Source: Lampris incognitus
Taxonomy: Eukaryota; Chordata; Actinopteri; Lampriformes; Lampridae
Length of the DNA stretch: 64,000 bases
Direction: 5' to 3'
Assembly (NCBI RefSeq): GCF_029633865.1
Contig: NC_079214.1
Location: 19,718,119-19,782,118, forward strand
Of this stretch, positions 1-11,105 are shown piece by piece. The position numbers were made by a program, and so were the translations under genes. The stretch's first letter is position 1; each line of letters opens with the position of its first letter. The notes under the pieces were generated by a model. It did no database searches. It was not told where the DNA came from and saw nothing but the letters and a program-made list of their open reading frames with translations.

Positions 1-73
<73 letters not shown>
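1..73. repeat. (CA)n microsatellite at window edge
   Basis: Uninterrupted CA dinucleotides run from the first base to 73, so the true left end lies outside the window. Confidence 0.99.
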
Positions 74-75
<2 letters not shown>

Positions 76-1075
76 ATACATGGCAGTATACAGGTACAGA
101 GGCGAGAGATTCATTTGGTGCAGTTGTATCCAGTTGTCGAGCTGGATCGCTTCTAGTATCATCCGCTCTTTGACCGAAATTAAATCCTCTCCCTGCTTTT
201 TCCACATTCACTCCTGGCCAGCAGACAGATCTCGTCTCACCTCCCTCTGAGCTGGAGAGGAAGTGTGCGATAGCCATCTTTGTGCCCAGCTTGCGGATCG
301 CTTTGACGCTAAAGGGCTCCTAAGCCGCGCGTAACGAGCGACCGTGCCTTTGCAAGCTGCGTGTGGTGAAGCTGCATGAATTGGATAGGGTGAGCAAATA
401 GTTGCCTTAGTCCTTATTTTTTATTTTTAATTGCTCAGGATTTTCCAGGAATATATTGACTAGATTTTTGTCCTCACGTCTTATGTGAGAGTTGCTGTCA
501 ACATTTCACTCTCAATGGTTTCTCCGTGTCTCTCTCTACCCTGGAAGGGTACATATTTCTCAAGCCTGAGAGCTACAGCGCAGCGAGGCCAGGAGAGACC
601 CCCCCCCCTCTGAGGAGGAGGAGGAGGAGGAGCTCACTAATTATGAAATGATGAAAGGCAGTTGTGTGGGAGAGACATGGGGGACTCTGTCTCCCACACA
701 CTCGCTGCTCGTTTAAAGATGCTGAAATAGTTCATCGGGGAAGAGAGAGGGAGGGTTGCGCTGTGACTTTGTGCGTGTCTGTGTGCACATGTGGACTCGA
801 GCATGCGCCTTTACCAGGGGTGGCAGCTAAAATGTTTAAGGTGAGAAATATTTATCATTTCACCCGGCTTCTTAGATCGGGAGACAGATAACAGATTATT
901 ATGCCGTTTGGCAACTTTGTTGTCACGGCCTGTACATGAAAAACAAGTTCACCTCCAACCATCCAAATGCAGGTTAACCACAAAAGAATGCGAGTGCACC
1001 TTCTCACACACTTTATAAACGTATACTCGCACACATGATGATGAGACACGGTGACGTGACAACTGCCACATGTAA
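74..1075. other. Intergenic, nothing recognised
   Basis: Apart from a short GGA run near 614-632 and a C-run at 600-608 I see no exon, RNA gene or classified repeat. Open frames here are short and lack family resemblance. Confidence 0.6.
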
Positions 1076-1087
1076 TGGATGGATCAA

Positions 1088-1196
1088 AGCCATTCATCCA
1101 TTATCCGAACCGCTTATCCTGCGCTCAGGGTCGCTGGAGCCTATCCCAGCAGTCACTGGTGCTGCAAGCGAGGAGACAGGCCATCATAGGGGGCGG

Positions 1197-1272
<76 letters not shown>

Positions 1273-1474
1273 TTCACCTGACCCTACACGTCTTTGGACT
1301 GGGGGAGGAAACCGGAGCACCCGGAGGAAACCCACGCAGACACGGACAGAACATGCAAACTCCACACGTAAGATGACCCGGGACGACCCCCAAGGTTGGA
1401 CTACCCCGGGGCTCGAACCCCGGACCGCCTTGCTGTGAAGCGACCGCGCTAACCACTGCACCACCGTGCCGCCC
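1088..1474 (-). mobile_element. tRNA-derived SINE (family A) with target-site duplication
   Basis: Read on the minus strand, the element starts with a tRNA-like head (A-box near 1455-1470, B-box-like GGGTTCGAGCCCC near 1405-1420) and runs to the tail motif giving AAGCGG and AATGGATGAATGG near 1090-1120. The 12-bp direct repeat TGGATGGATCAA flanks it exactly at 1076-1087 and 1475-1486, so both ends are seen. A pure (AC)n tract (1198-1270) sits inside the element, replacing part of its body. The family recurs at least nine more times in the window. Confidence 0.85.
1198..1270. repeat. (AC)n microsatellite inside a SINE
   Basis: About 36 AC units in an otherwise intact SINE copy. The flanking SINE sequence resumes on both sides. 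Confidence 0.97.
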
Positions 1475-1486
1475 TGGATGGATCAA

Positions 1487-2117
1487 CTGTTTCTGAAAAA
1501 TAAAGAATTGATAAAAACTTATCCACCTGTCAGCCATACCCCATGAATAACAACAAGAAGATGACATCACATTACATATCTTTTAAAAGTACCCTTGTCG
1601 GACCTATATATAATTTTGTGAAAATAATAATCTGACTGTGCACTGCAAGGATAGGGGTTCCCATAAGCGCCTCCTTAAAGCCTTGTTTGCATTTTTATAG
1701 AGAAATTGAAGGCTAATCATAAGCCGGTACCCTACCCTGAGACACTTGTGAAAAAGCAGGATCATGAAGCACGAGACAGGGTGGTAGTCTACTGAGACCA
1801 CTTTCAGTAGGTTGTGTTGCAGACCACCTCACTAAAGGGTCAGCAGTGTTATCTTTTTCTTTCTGAAAGTGTCCAAAACAACAAAAAAGGTGAGACCAAA
1901 GTGGATCCACTGAGGCTAGCTCATGTTTCTCTTTCTCCGAGGAGGGAGAAGCTCAGCAGCTATGTGACATGTACGGGTGATGGTAATTTAAAGGCAATGG
2001 TGGAGAGTTATTAGCTGGTCTTACATCAGGTTTCCGCTCGAAAACAACACAACTCCTCAGAGACCGTGGTTTTCATTATGATAGAGAGGTTTAAGGTTCA
2101 GGTTAAAACACACACAA

Positions 2118-2152
<35 letters not shown>

Positions 2153-4230
2153 CACATTCATAGTATACGTACACACATACATGCGCACATACACACACAA
2201 ACTGTTTTTTTCTACACTTGTGCAAACCCTCACTGAATGCCCTAGCCCCTAACCCTAACCATCAGAACTACATGCTTAGCTTTATCCATTACCCTAACTT
2301 TCATTTAACCCTTTTTCTGTCCTCAACCCTAAAATAGACCCTTGAAAAAGTGAGGACCCATCAAAATCAAAATCTCCTCACTTCGCAAAAATGTCCTCCC
2401 TTCTAAAAAAATCAAATCGGTCCTCCCAAATATATCTGAACAAGAATACACACACACACACACGCACACACACACACACGCGCACACACGCACGGTGCTC
2501 ATGTTAACACACATTCCACCTGCTTGAGTTAAAACCTTCTGCCCAGGGCTTTATAGTGAAAGGGAAGTTCATTTTTCCACACAAACTGTTGTGAAACAAA
2601 TTAATCATTTCTGTGTCATCCGTGTCTCGTTTTCTCTTCCATTCAGACATAAAAGTGTAAAAATCAAATCAGTAGTGTGTGCTGTGGCTAAAGTAAACGT
2701 CTAATTTCAACATGCGGTCCTGGAGCTGAGGGCAAGAGCCTCATTCACCCCATGCTTCAGATGGGAAAATCAACTGAAACACGTCTGATTATTATTGCAA
2801 GATTGTAGACCCCCCCCCGCATCATGTGGGGTGTGCGCGCGTGCGCGTGCGTGTGCGTGCGCGAGGTAAAAGATGAGACTAGAGCGTAAGCGCGCACTAC
2901 CATGTACTGGTTGGTGGTTTTGGTGCGTACTGGTGCACGAGCCCCTCTGCGTGTGTGCACATGTTCTTACTGTTTACCTGTCTCTGTGACGCTGTACTGT
3001 ACGTTGCATAACTCCCCCACTTGTGGGCGCACTGGTTCAGTGGCATACTGTCTGTACACCGTGTACACTCGCAGCAGGCGGAGGGAAGTGATAACCGCGC
3101 GCGCCCAAATGAATGAATGCGAGCGGGGCCATAAATAACATCGTAATCTAATTTGTGATCTCATCACAAAACAATGATCCATTTCAGCACATGGGGAAAA
3201 ACACACACACACTGATCACATCCCAGATACAACAACAGACTGGGTCATGCAAAAAAATGTGTTTCAAGTGAGAAAGGGCGTCGAGTGAGAATTCTGGACA
3301 TAAACATGTTGACTTATACTGACGATGAATTAATGCTCTTTAACTTATATTTTTGAGCCTATCCCGGACGAAGAAGAGTTTTCAGATTCCTGTTTTACAG
3401 CAAGACATGAACCTTGCAGGCAAAGGAATCCAAACGTTGCTGAATGCACCTTGAAAGAAAGGTTCGAGACCCTGGTGCCTCACAGCTGAGAAACAGCTGA
3501 GAGGCCCCCAGGAGAGGAGCTGATGTTGTCGGTGTGCTGCCGTGCGCTGCACCCTGGTTGTCCACTGAAGGGTGAAACGTGATTATGGAGGGCTGCCAGC
3601 ACACATCAGGACTCAGAGCTTGAGATGGCGATGCAACGTTCTTCCTCTCACTGTCAGCACGTGAACACTAGAGGGCGCAGTTTGCATTTACTTTCACGGT
3701 GTCGGCGCCCTGCAGAAACCTCGACTCCTCACGGAGCAGGAACACCTTGTCCTCTGTACGAGGGGGAACTGTCCTGAGCCAGGGGTCAAGGCAAATTACG
3801 TGGTAAACGGGGTTGTAGTCTAAAATGGTGGTGGTGGTGGTGAGGGGGGGTAATTCCCCCCCCCCCAAAAGTGGACTTTTATATTGTGAGCAAAGGATAC
3901 CTCATGCAAGCTGACCTTTGAACCACTAAGGTTATGAATATGCTATACTTTCTAGTGTACTAAAACTACACTAAAACTTGTAATTTAAGTTTTTTAAGTT
4001 TCCTTTATTAAATTCAGTAGGTTAGCTCATCCCAGCTGTGAGCTGTGTAGCTGGGAGTGGTGGGCTGCCGTGCTTCCTGCTGCACCCGGGGGCCACCTCC
4101 GCTTCTTCTTCCCCATTGCCTTGGTCAGGAGCACATACCCTAACATGCAACTTTCCACTATTCCACATCCTTCCAATATTTACTGGAAGGATCACCCAAT
4201 AATGGATATTTCAGACTTAAAAACATACTA
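1487..4230. other. Intergenic with CA/GT tracts, no gene seen
   Basis: Contains (CA)n at 2107-2150 and 2448-2492, a GT/GC alternating stretch around 2828-2865, and C- or G-rich runs near 2811 and 3845. No open frame here resembles a known protein family. Confidence 0.6.
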
Positions 4231-4233
4231 TGA

Positions 4234-4291
4234 AACCTACAAAAAGAGTCACTGGCACCTGGCGATCAGCCAGTGACTCTTTTTGTAGGTT
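4234..4291. repeat. Perfect 23-bp hairpin
   Basis: The 23-base arm at 4234-4256 is repeated as its exact reverse complement at 4269-4291, leaving a 12-base loop. Outside the perfect arms the pairing resumes after a small indel (TACTATG at 4228-4232 against its complement near 4295-4302). No element family is recognised. Confidence 0.9.
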
Positions 4292-4676
4292 ACACATAGT
4301 ATTCTGGTTGTGTCTATGATGATATTCTATTCCAAGGTTTACTGGGGGCAACTTTTTTTTGTTGCCTTTTTGACTTAAACTGCGTGACCCATCCGGCCTC
4401 CGCCCCAGCTACACCCGTGGTAAACTTTCCAAACACTGGCAAAGCTGTGGAAGCTTGATTTTTGTCTTTAAAAACTGTGGAAATGCAAATTGTTGTGCAG
4501 GACACCGACAGTTCTGCTCTCAGTCAACTGGACCCACAGCTGCAGATTGATGTCACTGCTGCAGCTGACACATAAATGTTCCTGTGAGGTTGTGGATTTG
4601 AATCTGGCTCAAACCGCAGGAAAGATGAGGTAAAGTAACCTGGTGGCGGGCTCGGGCTGTTTGAGAGGCAGGGGGC

Positions 4677-4678
4677 AA

Positions 4679-4709
<31 letters not shown>

Positions 4710-4711
4710 AA
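4677..4711. repeat. (AAAT)n microsatellite
   Basis: About eight tandem AAAT units just upstream of a SINE. Confidence 0.95.
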
Positions 4712-4756
4712 AGGGCACCATCTGTAAGTGGTGGGGCACCAGCTCAGAAAGTCGTG

Positions 4757-5138
4757 CTGCTGGGGGCGTCCGGGTAGCGTAGCGGTTTAGTCCGTTGTCT
4801 ACCAACTCGGGGATCGCCGGTTCGAATCCCCGCGTTACCTCCGGCTTGGTCGGGCGTCCCTACAGACACAACCAGCTGTGTCTGCGGGTGGGAAGCTGGA
4901 TGTGGGTATAGTGTGATCCTCCCACGCGCTACGTCCCCCTGGTGAAACTCCTCACTGTCAGGTGAAAAGAAGCGGCTGGTAACTCCACATGTATCGGAGG
5001 AGGCATGTGGTAGTCTGCAGCCCTCCCTGAATCAGCAGAGGGGGTGGAGCAATGACCGGGACAGCTTAGAAGAGTGGGACAATCGACCGGGTACAATCGG
5101 GGAGAAAACGGGGGAACCCATTTTGGGGGCGGGAAGAA
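4757..5138 (+). mobile_element. tRNA-derived SINE (family B) with target-site duplication
   Basis: Head GGGGGCGTCCGGGTAGCG with A-box-like GTAGCGTAGCGG and B-box GGTTCGAATCCCC within the first 80 bases, followed by a long conserved body ending in GGGGAGAAAACGGGGG. The 9-bp repeat AAAGTCGTG flanks it at 4748-4756 and 5139-5147. Compared with the copies at 15673 and 42960 it lacks a central segment. Confidence 0.85.
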
Positions 5139-5147
5139 AAAGTCGTG

Positions 5148-5660
5148 ATAATTTATGGTCCACTAGGAGAGCACACATTAATGCAGTGGGTCATGTTTTC
5201 TCCACTGGAAGGCACCCTAGAGGGCGTTGTCTTGCACATTGCCCCCCCCTAGAGGGCAATTTATTAAGTTTTATCTACCATAGGGGCATCCAAGAGGAAG
5301 CTTTTGCAGCATTTTTTAGAACACGGGGGCGCCAGGAGGGGCAATTGCCCCCCCACCCTCCAAAAAAAAAAGAGAGAAAAGGAAATAGTAGACCGGCCGA
5401 TGCTTAAAGCTACCTAGAAATCCTTGATGGAGACTGTTGTTCTCTAGGGTTCATTGATTAAAAAAAATGGCTGTATAATTACTGACGCCCATTCAGTAGT
5501 GAAATGTGCGCATTGACTTCAGACCTGGCAACAAACGTTTGTCGATGTTCGGATAATTTGAAACTATGGGGCAGGTAGAAAACACGTAATGATGTCAAAC
5601 CAAGGCGATGCCATCTTCCATGCATTTGTCATGAAAATATTTATATCACAGACATTCACT
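5148..5660. other. Intergenic, nothing recognised
   Basis: Short inverted and direct CCTAGAGGGCR motifs occur near 5215-5260, but no classified feature was found. Confidence 0.5.
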
Positions 5661-5663
5661 GAT

Positions 5664-6010
5664 ACGCACTAACCACTGCACCACTGTGCCTCACAGCAAG
5701 AAGGTCCTGGGTTTCAAACCACGGGGTTGTCCAACCTTGGGGATCACCCCGGGTCGTCCTCTGTGTGGAGTTTGCATGTTCTCCCCGTGTCTGATTGGGT
5801 TTCCTCCGGGTGCTCCCTCCCACAGTCCAAAGACATGTGGGCCAGATGAATCGGCCATACTAAATTGCCCCTAGGTGTGAATGTGTTGGCCCTGTGATGG
5901 ACTGGCGCCCTGCCCAGGACGTCTCCCCGCCTGCCGCCCAATGATGGCTGAGATAGGCTCCAGCATCCCGCGACCCCAATTGGGATAAGCGGCTGGGATA
6001 ATGGATGGCT
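5664..6010 (+). mobile_element. tRNA-derived SINE (family A), rearranged 5' end
   Basis: The body from about 5690 (CACAGCAAGAAGGTCCTGGG) to the tail (GGGATAATGGATGG) is in plus orientation and follows the usual order. The first about 25 bases (CTAACCACTGCACCACTGTG) are the head in the opposite orientation, so the 5' end is an inverted junction. Confidence 0.75.
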
Positions 6011-7080
6011 GTACATGTATTGATCCTAGCTGGGAAAATCTCTTCTGCCGAGTGTTGTGTTAACTACGAGACATGACTCCAAATCGTCTGGATGAAGGCC
6101 TGTCGCCTTGCTCCCTGCACTGCCCCGCCGCCCATAAGTGAGAAGTGAGTGATTATTACATATTGATGGTAATGTTTTCGATAGATTTCAGAAGGCACGA
6201 CGGTGAATGGAGAATATAAAAAGTGTGGGATTTAAAATTAGTCCTGAGAAGGGTTTTTTTTTATCTGACGGGAGAATCATGCACAGTGGGAGTTAAATAC
6301 TACAAACACTCAACGAAATGTAAAACAGGGAATGCTGTGTGAGTAATGAGGTTGAGTTGAGACAGAATATACCACAAAAACTTAACACTACCTAAAAACA
6401 AACCCCCCCCCCACCCAAAAATAAGCCTTTGCTGCTTCTTTACAGTGAATTAATTGTTTTTCCCCCTTCACTACAGTGAGAATAATGTCTCATTATACAC
6501 GCACTGCTCCATATTGTGTTTTAATTCAGTCTTACAATGGGAAATGACCCAAAGGAAGAAGAAAATGACATGAAAGATTAATTTCAGCATGCCCTCAGAA
6601 ATAATCTAATTATAAACCCAAATTAATCACCTCATACACTGATGAAACTGCAACGGCTTAAGAATATCTTTTAACTGCTCGGAAAAAAAAAGCGAGGCAT
6701 TAATTTTGCATGGCAATATTTGTTAACATGTCAGGTCACCGTTGTCAACCACAAATTAAAATGATTTCTTCGTCGAAATATAAAGTACCACACAGAGATA
6801 GTAGTTTGAGCCTCACGTTGGTTTTTATCAAAATATTTTCTCCAAAGCTTGCTCAGATGACAAAATGAATGGAGGTTCTAACGCAGACAGATGGTGGGTG
6901 TCTGTTATAAATTCTGTCAATAACATTTAAAAAATACTATAAGTGCAATGTGAAAAAGGTGCCATGTTATAACCAAACAGTATTACTCTGACCTCTACTA
7001 CTACTACTACTACTACTACTACTGCTACAGAAGCCTGGCAAATATTTGATAAATCCTTTGCAGGTAAATTAAAGTGTGCT
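6011..7080. other. Intergenic, AT-rich, (ACT)n at 6994-7023
   Basis: No coding similarity was recognised. An (ACT)n triplet run lies at 6994-7023. Confidence 0.5.
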
Positions 7081-7084
7081 GTTG

Positions 7085-7470
7085 TTTGATATGGACACCG
7101 GAGGGTGTGCTCTAATTATCGGGGCATCACACTGCTCAGCCTCCCTGGGAAAGTCTACTCTAGGGTGCTGGCACGGAGGCTCTGACCGATTGTTGAACCT
7201 TGGATCCAGGAGGAGCAATGTGGATTCCATCCTGGCCGCTGAACAACGGACCAACTTGTTACCCTTGCGGAAGTGCTGAGGGGGGCATGGGAGTTTGACC
7301 AGCTAGTCTACATGTGTTTTGTGGACTTGGAGAAGGCTTACAACTGTGTACCCCGGAGCACTGTGTGGGGGGAGGGGGGAGGGGGGGTACTGCGGGAGTA
7401 TGGGGTTAGGATGCGGGGAAAGCGTGCCGCTCCCAATCAGCCTTTCCACGTGTATGTGCGGTAAGTGTAC
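7085..7470 (+). pseudogene. Non-LTR retrotransposon reverse transcriptase fragment
   Basis: The plus strand read across frames gives NYRGITLLSLPGKVYSRVL, then QEEQCGFHPGR, then an AWEFDQLVYMCFVDLEKAY block ending in LREYG. These are the conserved RT palm blocks of fish LINEs (the FVDLEKAYD block carries the first catalytic aspartate). An in-frame stop and frame changes are present, a G-run interrupts it at 7370-7387, and there is no second catalytic block. It is a short relic; the clade is not resolved. Confidence 0.75.
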
Positions 7471-8420
7471 GAATCATTAGGGATGTTATGTTTCGCTGCA
7501 GCCCTCTTCAGCTCTCAGAACCGCCTCATACTGCCACAGCAGGGACTCAGCCAGGTGTTACAAGCATTTCCCAAGGATGCTGGCGTATGCTTTCCCCCCT
7601 GCTCACTACGGATTTGTTGAGTCAGCTGGTGGTGAATCTCTTATCTGCATAGTTCAAGCAATCTTAACCAATCCATGTTGAGATCAGCTGAGATCCGGCG
7701 ACTGAGCAGGCCACAAGACTGGAATCACTATCATGTTCGTCTCTCCTGGTATGGACTGTCTTAGTCTTATATAATGGGGCATTGCACTGCTGGATAGCAT
7801 CCATTTGCAGATGGATACACTACTGACATTAAGTGACATACATGCAGCTTAGTGACAATAAGGTTCCGTTTGAATGCTACATGCTAGCATTCAAACGTTG
7901 CTACACTTTTTTCAAGGAGCCCAAAGTGTGCGATGAAAACAAACCCACAGCTATCACAACCATACTATTCCATACCAGTCTGCAAACATCAGGGACTAGG
8001 ATTTGTCAGACCAAATAATGTTTTTCCTGCTCTCAAAGGTCCAATGTTTGGTTTCTTTGGACAACTGCAACTGCGGATTTTTGGACACAAAATGTGTAAC
8101 CATGGTTGGCAGTGGCTGCCATACCCCATTTGTATCACGGTAAGGTGAATTGTGTGTTCTTTTGTGGGTCTTTGGGCCTATATTGTACCGGTGTGCCACA
8201 TGACTGAAGACCTTCTGTTGCTTTACACATTACGTGTTAACCTCCTTTGGCCTCTTTTGTCAGAGACATTTTCAATCGCTGATGTACCCTTGACTGGATG
8301 TCCTTTGGATGATGGGCCATTCTGAATAGACATGGGATGATGCTACCGATGGACCCAGCAGCATTGTAATTCTTGATAAATTTAAACAAGTATACCTGGT
8401 ATCTGATATTTGTTCCATGC
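7471..8420. other. Intergenic, possible unclassified repeat
   Basis: Contains a short inverted repeat around GAATGCTACATGCTAGCATTC at 7871-7891. The stretch 8230-8410 looks repeat-like but I cannot classify it. Confidence 0.4.
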
Positions 8421-8429
8421 AATTTCCAT

Positions 8430-8490
8430 TACATTGCATTACAGTCATTTAGCCGACGCTTTTATCCAAAGTGACTCACAATAAGTGCAT
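8430..8490 (-). mobile_element. LINE/SINE 3' tail motif (L2-like)
   Basis: CATTTAGCCGACGCTTTTATCC is the reverse complement of the tail TTTGGATAAAAGCGTCTGC found at the end of the L2-like LINE near 51870. A 5'-truncated minus-strand copy is the simplest reading. Confidence 0.6.
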
Positions 8491-8730
8491 TTAATGTAGG
8501 AAAATTTCCCTCAAAACATACTCAATATTCTGTTTCAAGCCTTAAGAATCCTTGAAGAACCTGCCCCCCCCCACCTTGACCTAAAGACATGGAAGAGGAT
8601 TTATCAAATGGGCACGATAGCTTTCATCAGCTCAGTCCATTTCAAAGAGAGAGCATGTGTCTCTGATGTCTTGAACACGGTGTATGTGCATGGTTCAATA
8701 GATACCGAGACACCCAGCTCTGTGACCTAT

Positions 8731-8732
<2 letters not shown>

Positions 8733-8801
<69 letters not shown>
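8733..8801. repeat. (GT)n microsatellite
   Basis: About 34 uninterrupted GT units. Confidence 0.98.
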
Positions 8802-8804
<3 letters not shown>

Positions 8805-10590
8805 TGTTGTGCAGTGCAAGTAGAGAGTGCCAGATCTCCTGCCGTTTTGAGTCTAAGCGAGGCAGACTCTGGAAGGTTTATTAGTCCCCGTCTCTCTCCT
8901 CAGGGCATGGCAAAGGCAACTGTGGAGAGACACTGCCACAAATAGATTTTCTAAAAATGAAGGGCTCCGGCGGAGAGAGCATGTAGGATGGCATTTTTGG
9001 GCCTGGCCACCCAAACAAAACATTTTCTGTAAAAGGAACAATGAAAGGAACAACCTGGACGGAGGTTTTTCTGTTGGAATATATATGTCTTGTGTGTGTG
9101 TGTCTGTGTGTGTGTAAGAGATGCCTTTACTTGTTTGTCTGTGTGTCCATAGTATATGTTTGTGTTTGTTTTGGTACCAAAAGTGAACACTTGTTTGTGC
9201 GTTCAGGTGACTTCTCTTGCTTTCATGAGGTTGTTTTGGTGACGTTTTCTGTGAGGTCAGATGACTCACTGGCATTGAAACAATGGGCAATAAAAACATC
9301 ACTATTTGACATACTTCACACTGACCTAGCTGCACGCAAAATTGTGTGGGGTAAATTTCTTTATACCCAAAGGCAGCTCGATTTGGGTAATTTCTCCTCT
9401 CCCTATGTGGAACGGGTCTGTGGCCAACACACGCCTGAGTCACCTGGATGAGTGGTGAACATACTGAACTTTCTGGGGGGGGGGGGGGCAAGTTCACAGC
9501 ATTGAAAGGGGTAAAAATCTACCACCCAATACCACTTTATCGAGGAAACCAATCTGATCAAAAGTACGATTATCTGTGTCAGCTGAAGACTCTCCCACAC
9601 TGACTATTATGATAATGAACACTTGCTTCCCTGAGTCAGCCTTCCTCATCCCACATGCACGACTGCATGCATGCATGCGTGTGTGTGCCCGTGGTTTTGC
9701 ACGTGCATGTGTATGTGAGCATATGTACGTGTGCCCATATGTCGCAGCAGATGTTGACTATACCCTCCGCAGTCTCCAGTGACGTGCTGCCCAGTGACCC
9801 TCGGTAACACTTGAAGATGCAGTGGCCCGGTTGTCAAGGACAGTGCACTTCTCTAGCTGACTATGACACTTCGCCTTTCATTAATATGCCTGACATCCAG
9901 CTCTGCTATATGATATTTGCATGGCATTAGCATATATCTAAAGGCCAGCCATTTGTCGGTGCAGTTTGTGCAGCTTGTGGAAATGACACCTGTTAGACAG
10001 GGGGACAGATGCTGCTTTGGCAGGATGCTAGTGGGGATTTGGGTGGGAGCGTGCAAACGGCAATGGAGAGAGAGAGACAGGGAGATTGCACACAGACAGC
10101 TTCGGAGGCGTTTGGTGACAAAGTCAATAACCTTAGGTTTGGTGCATCCCCATTGCAGTGGTTCCTAAGAATGGTCTTTGAGACAGGAGCCATGTCATTT
10201 TCTAAGATTACCAATGTGTTCAAGTCAAAATCATATAATTCAAAATGATAATAAAATTTCCTTTTATGGCTCAGTAAAATAGGTGAGTTGCTGTTTTTAG
10301 ACTCTTCTTTTTCTTCTTTTTTTCTTGTTATCTCCTAACCTAAAAACAAAATCTTTCCCGCTTGGGGTTCTGAGGTGAAATTGTGTTAGATATTAATAAT
10401 ATATAGAAAGGGTATAAATGCATTAATTAATGTTATTCAGAGATCCCTGGCTCATTTACCAATACAAGGGATGTGCTGTAACCATCCATTGTGCCATACT
10501 CCATGATGAGCTCTCACACAGGTAGAAAACTAGTGCACTAACCAACAAAAGTTTGTTCTCAGTCTATGGCATCATAAATAATTATAATAT
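8802..10590. other. Intergenic, GT/CA-rich patches, no gene accepted
   Basis: Includes a G-run at 9474-9488 and ATGC repeats near 9660-9680. The longest open frame (minus, 8853-9497) is low-complexity His/Thr-rich antisense of GT tracts and has no family resemblance. Confidence 0.5.
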
Positions 10591-10599
10591 GATAATAAT

Positions 10600-11105
10600 T
10601 ACTACATGGATATAGCGCTTTTCTTAGATACCCAAAGCACTTCACATTGAAGGGGGAAACTCACTTCAACCACCACCAATGTGTAGCACCACCTGGGTGA
10701 TGCACGGCAGCCATTTTGCACCAGAACGCTCACCAAACATCAGCTTGAGGTGGAGAGGGAGGAATTATTGAGCCAATTACATGGGGGGATGATAAGGTGG
10801 CCAGATGGAGAGAGCCAGGTTGGGAATTTTGCCAGGACACCGGGGACCACCCTACTCTTTGCAGTAAGTTACATGGGATCTTTAATGACCACAGTGAGTC
10901 AGGACCTTGGGTTAACGTCTCATCTGAAGGACGGCATCTCCTATAGCACAGTGTCCCCGTCACTGCACTGGGGCATTGGGATTTGATATTTGTTGTTTTT
11001 ATTAGGACCAGAAGGAAGGCTGTCCTCTACTGGCCCACCGACACCACTTCCAGCAGCAACTCAGTTTTCCCAGGAGGCTTCCCATCCAAGTACTAGCATG
11101 TTGGT
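10600..11105 (-). mobile_element. 5S rRNA-derived SINE (SINE3-like), head truncated
   Basis: Reverse-complementing 11055-11100 gives TAGTACTTGGATGGGA followed by a GCCTCCTGGGAAAAC-like stretch, which matches the 3' half of vertebrate 5S rRNA. The body then continues to a tail with an AAAAGCGCTATATCCA-type motif at about 10605. SINE3 elements of fish are 5S-derived with a LINE-like tail, which fits. The 5S promoter half is missing on the right, so the copy is probably 5'-truncated. The family name rests on memory of the class, not a search. Confidence 0.6.

Noticed and set aside
1035..1376. Open frames made of long His-Thr or Cys-Val runs (also at 8608, 17146, 18972, 45645, 47257)
   Set aside because: They are translations of CA/GT microsatellites. 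At 47257 only the exon 4 part is coding.
2240..2335. CCCTAACCCTAACC as an interstitial telomere
   Set aside because: Only two consecutive units; far too short.
8853..9497. 214-codon minus-strand open frame
   Set aside because: Low-complexity antisense of GT-rich DNA, with no domain, no splice support and no family resemblance.
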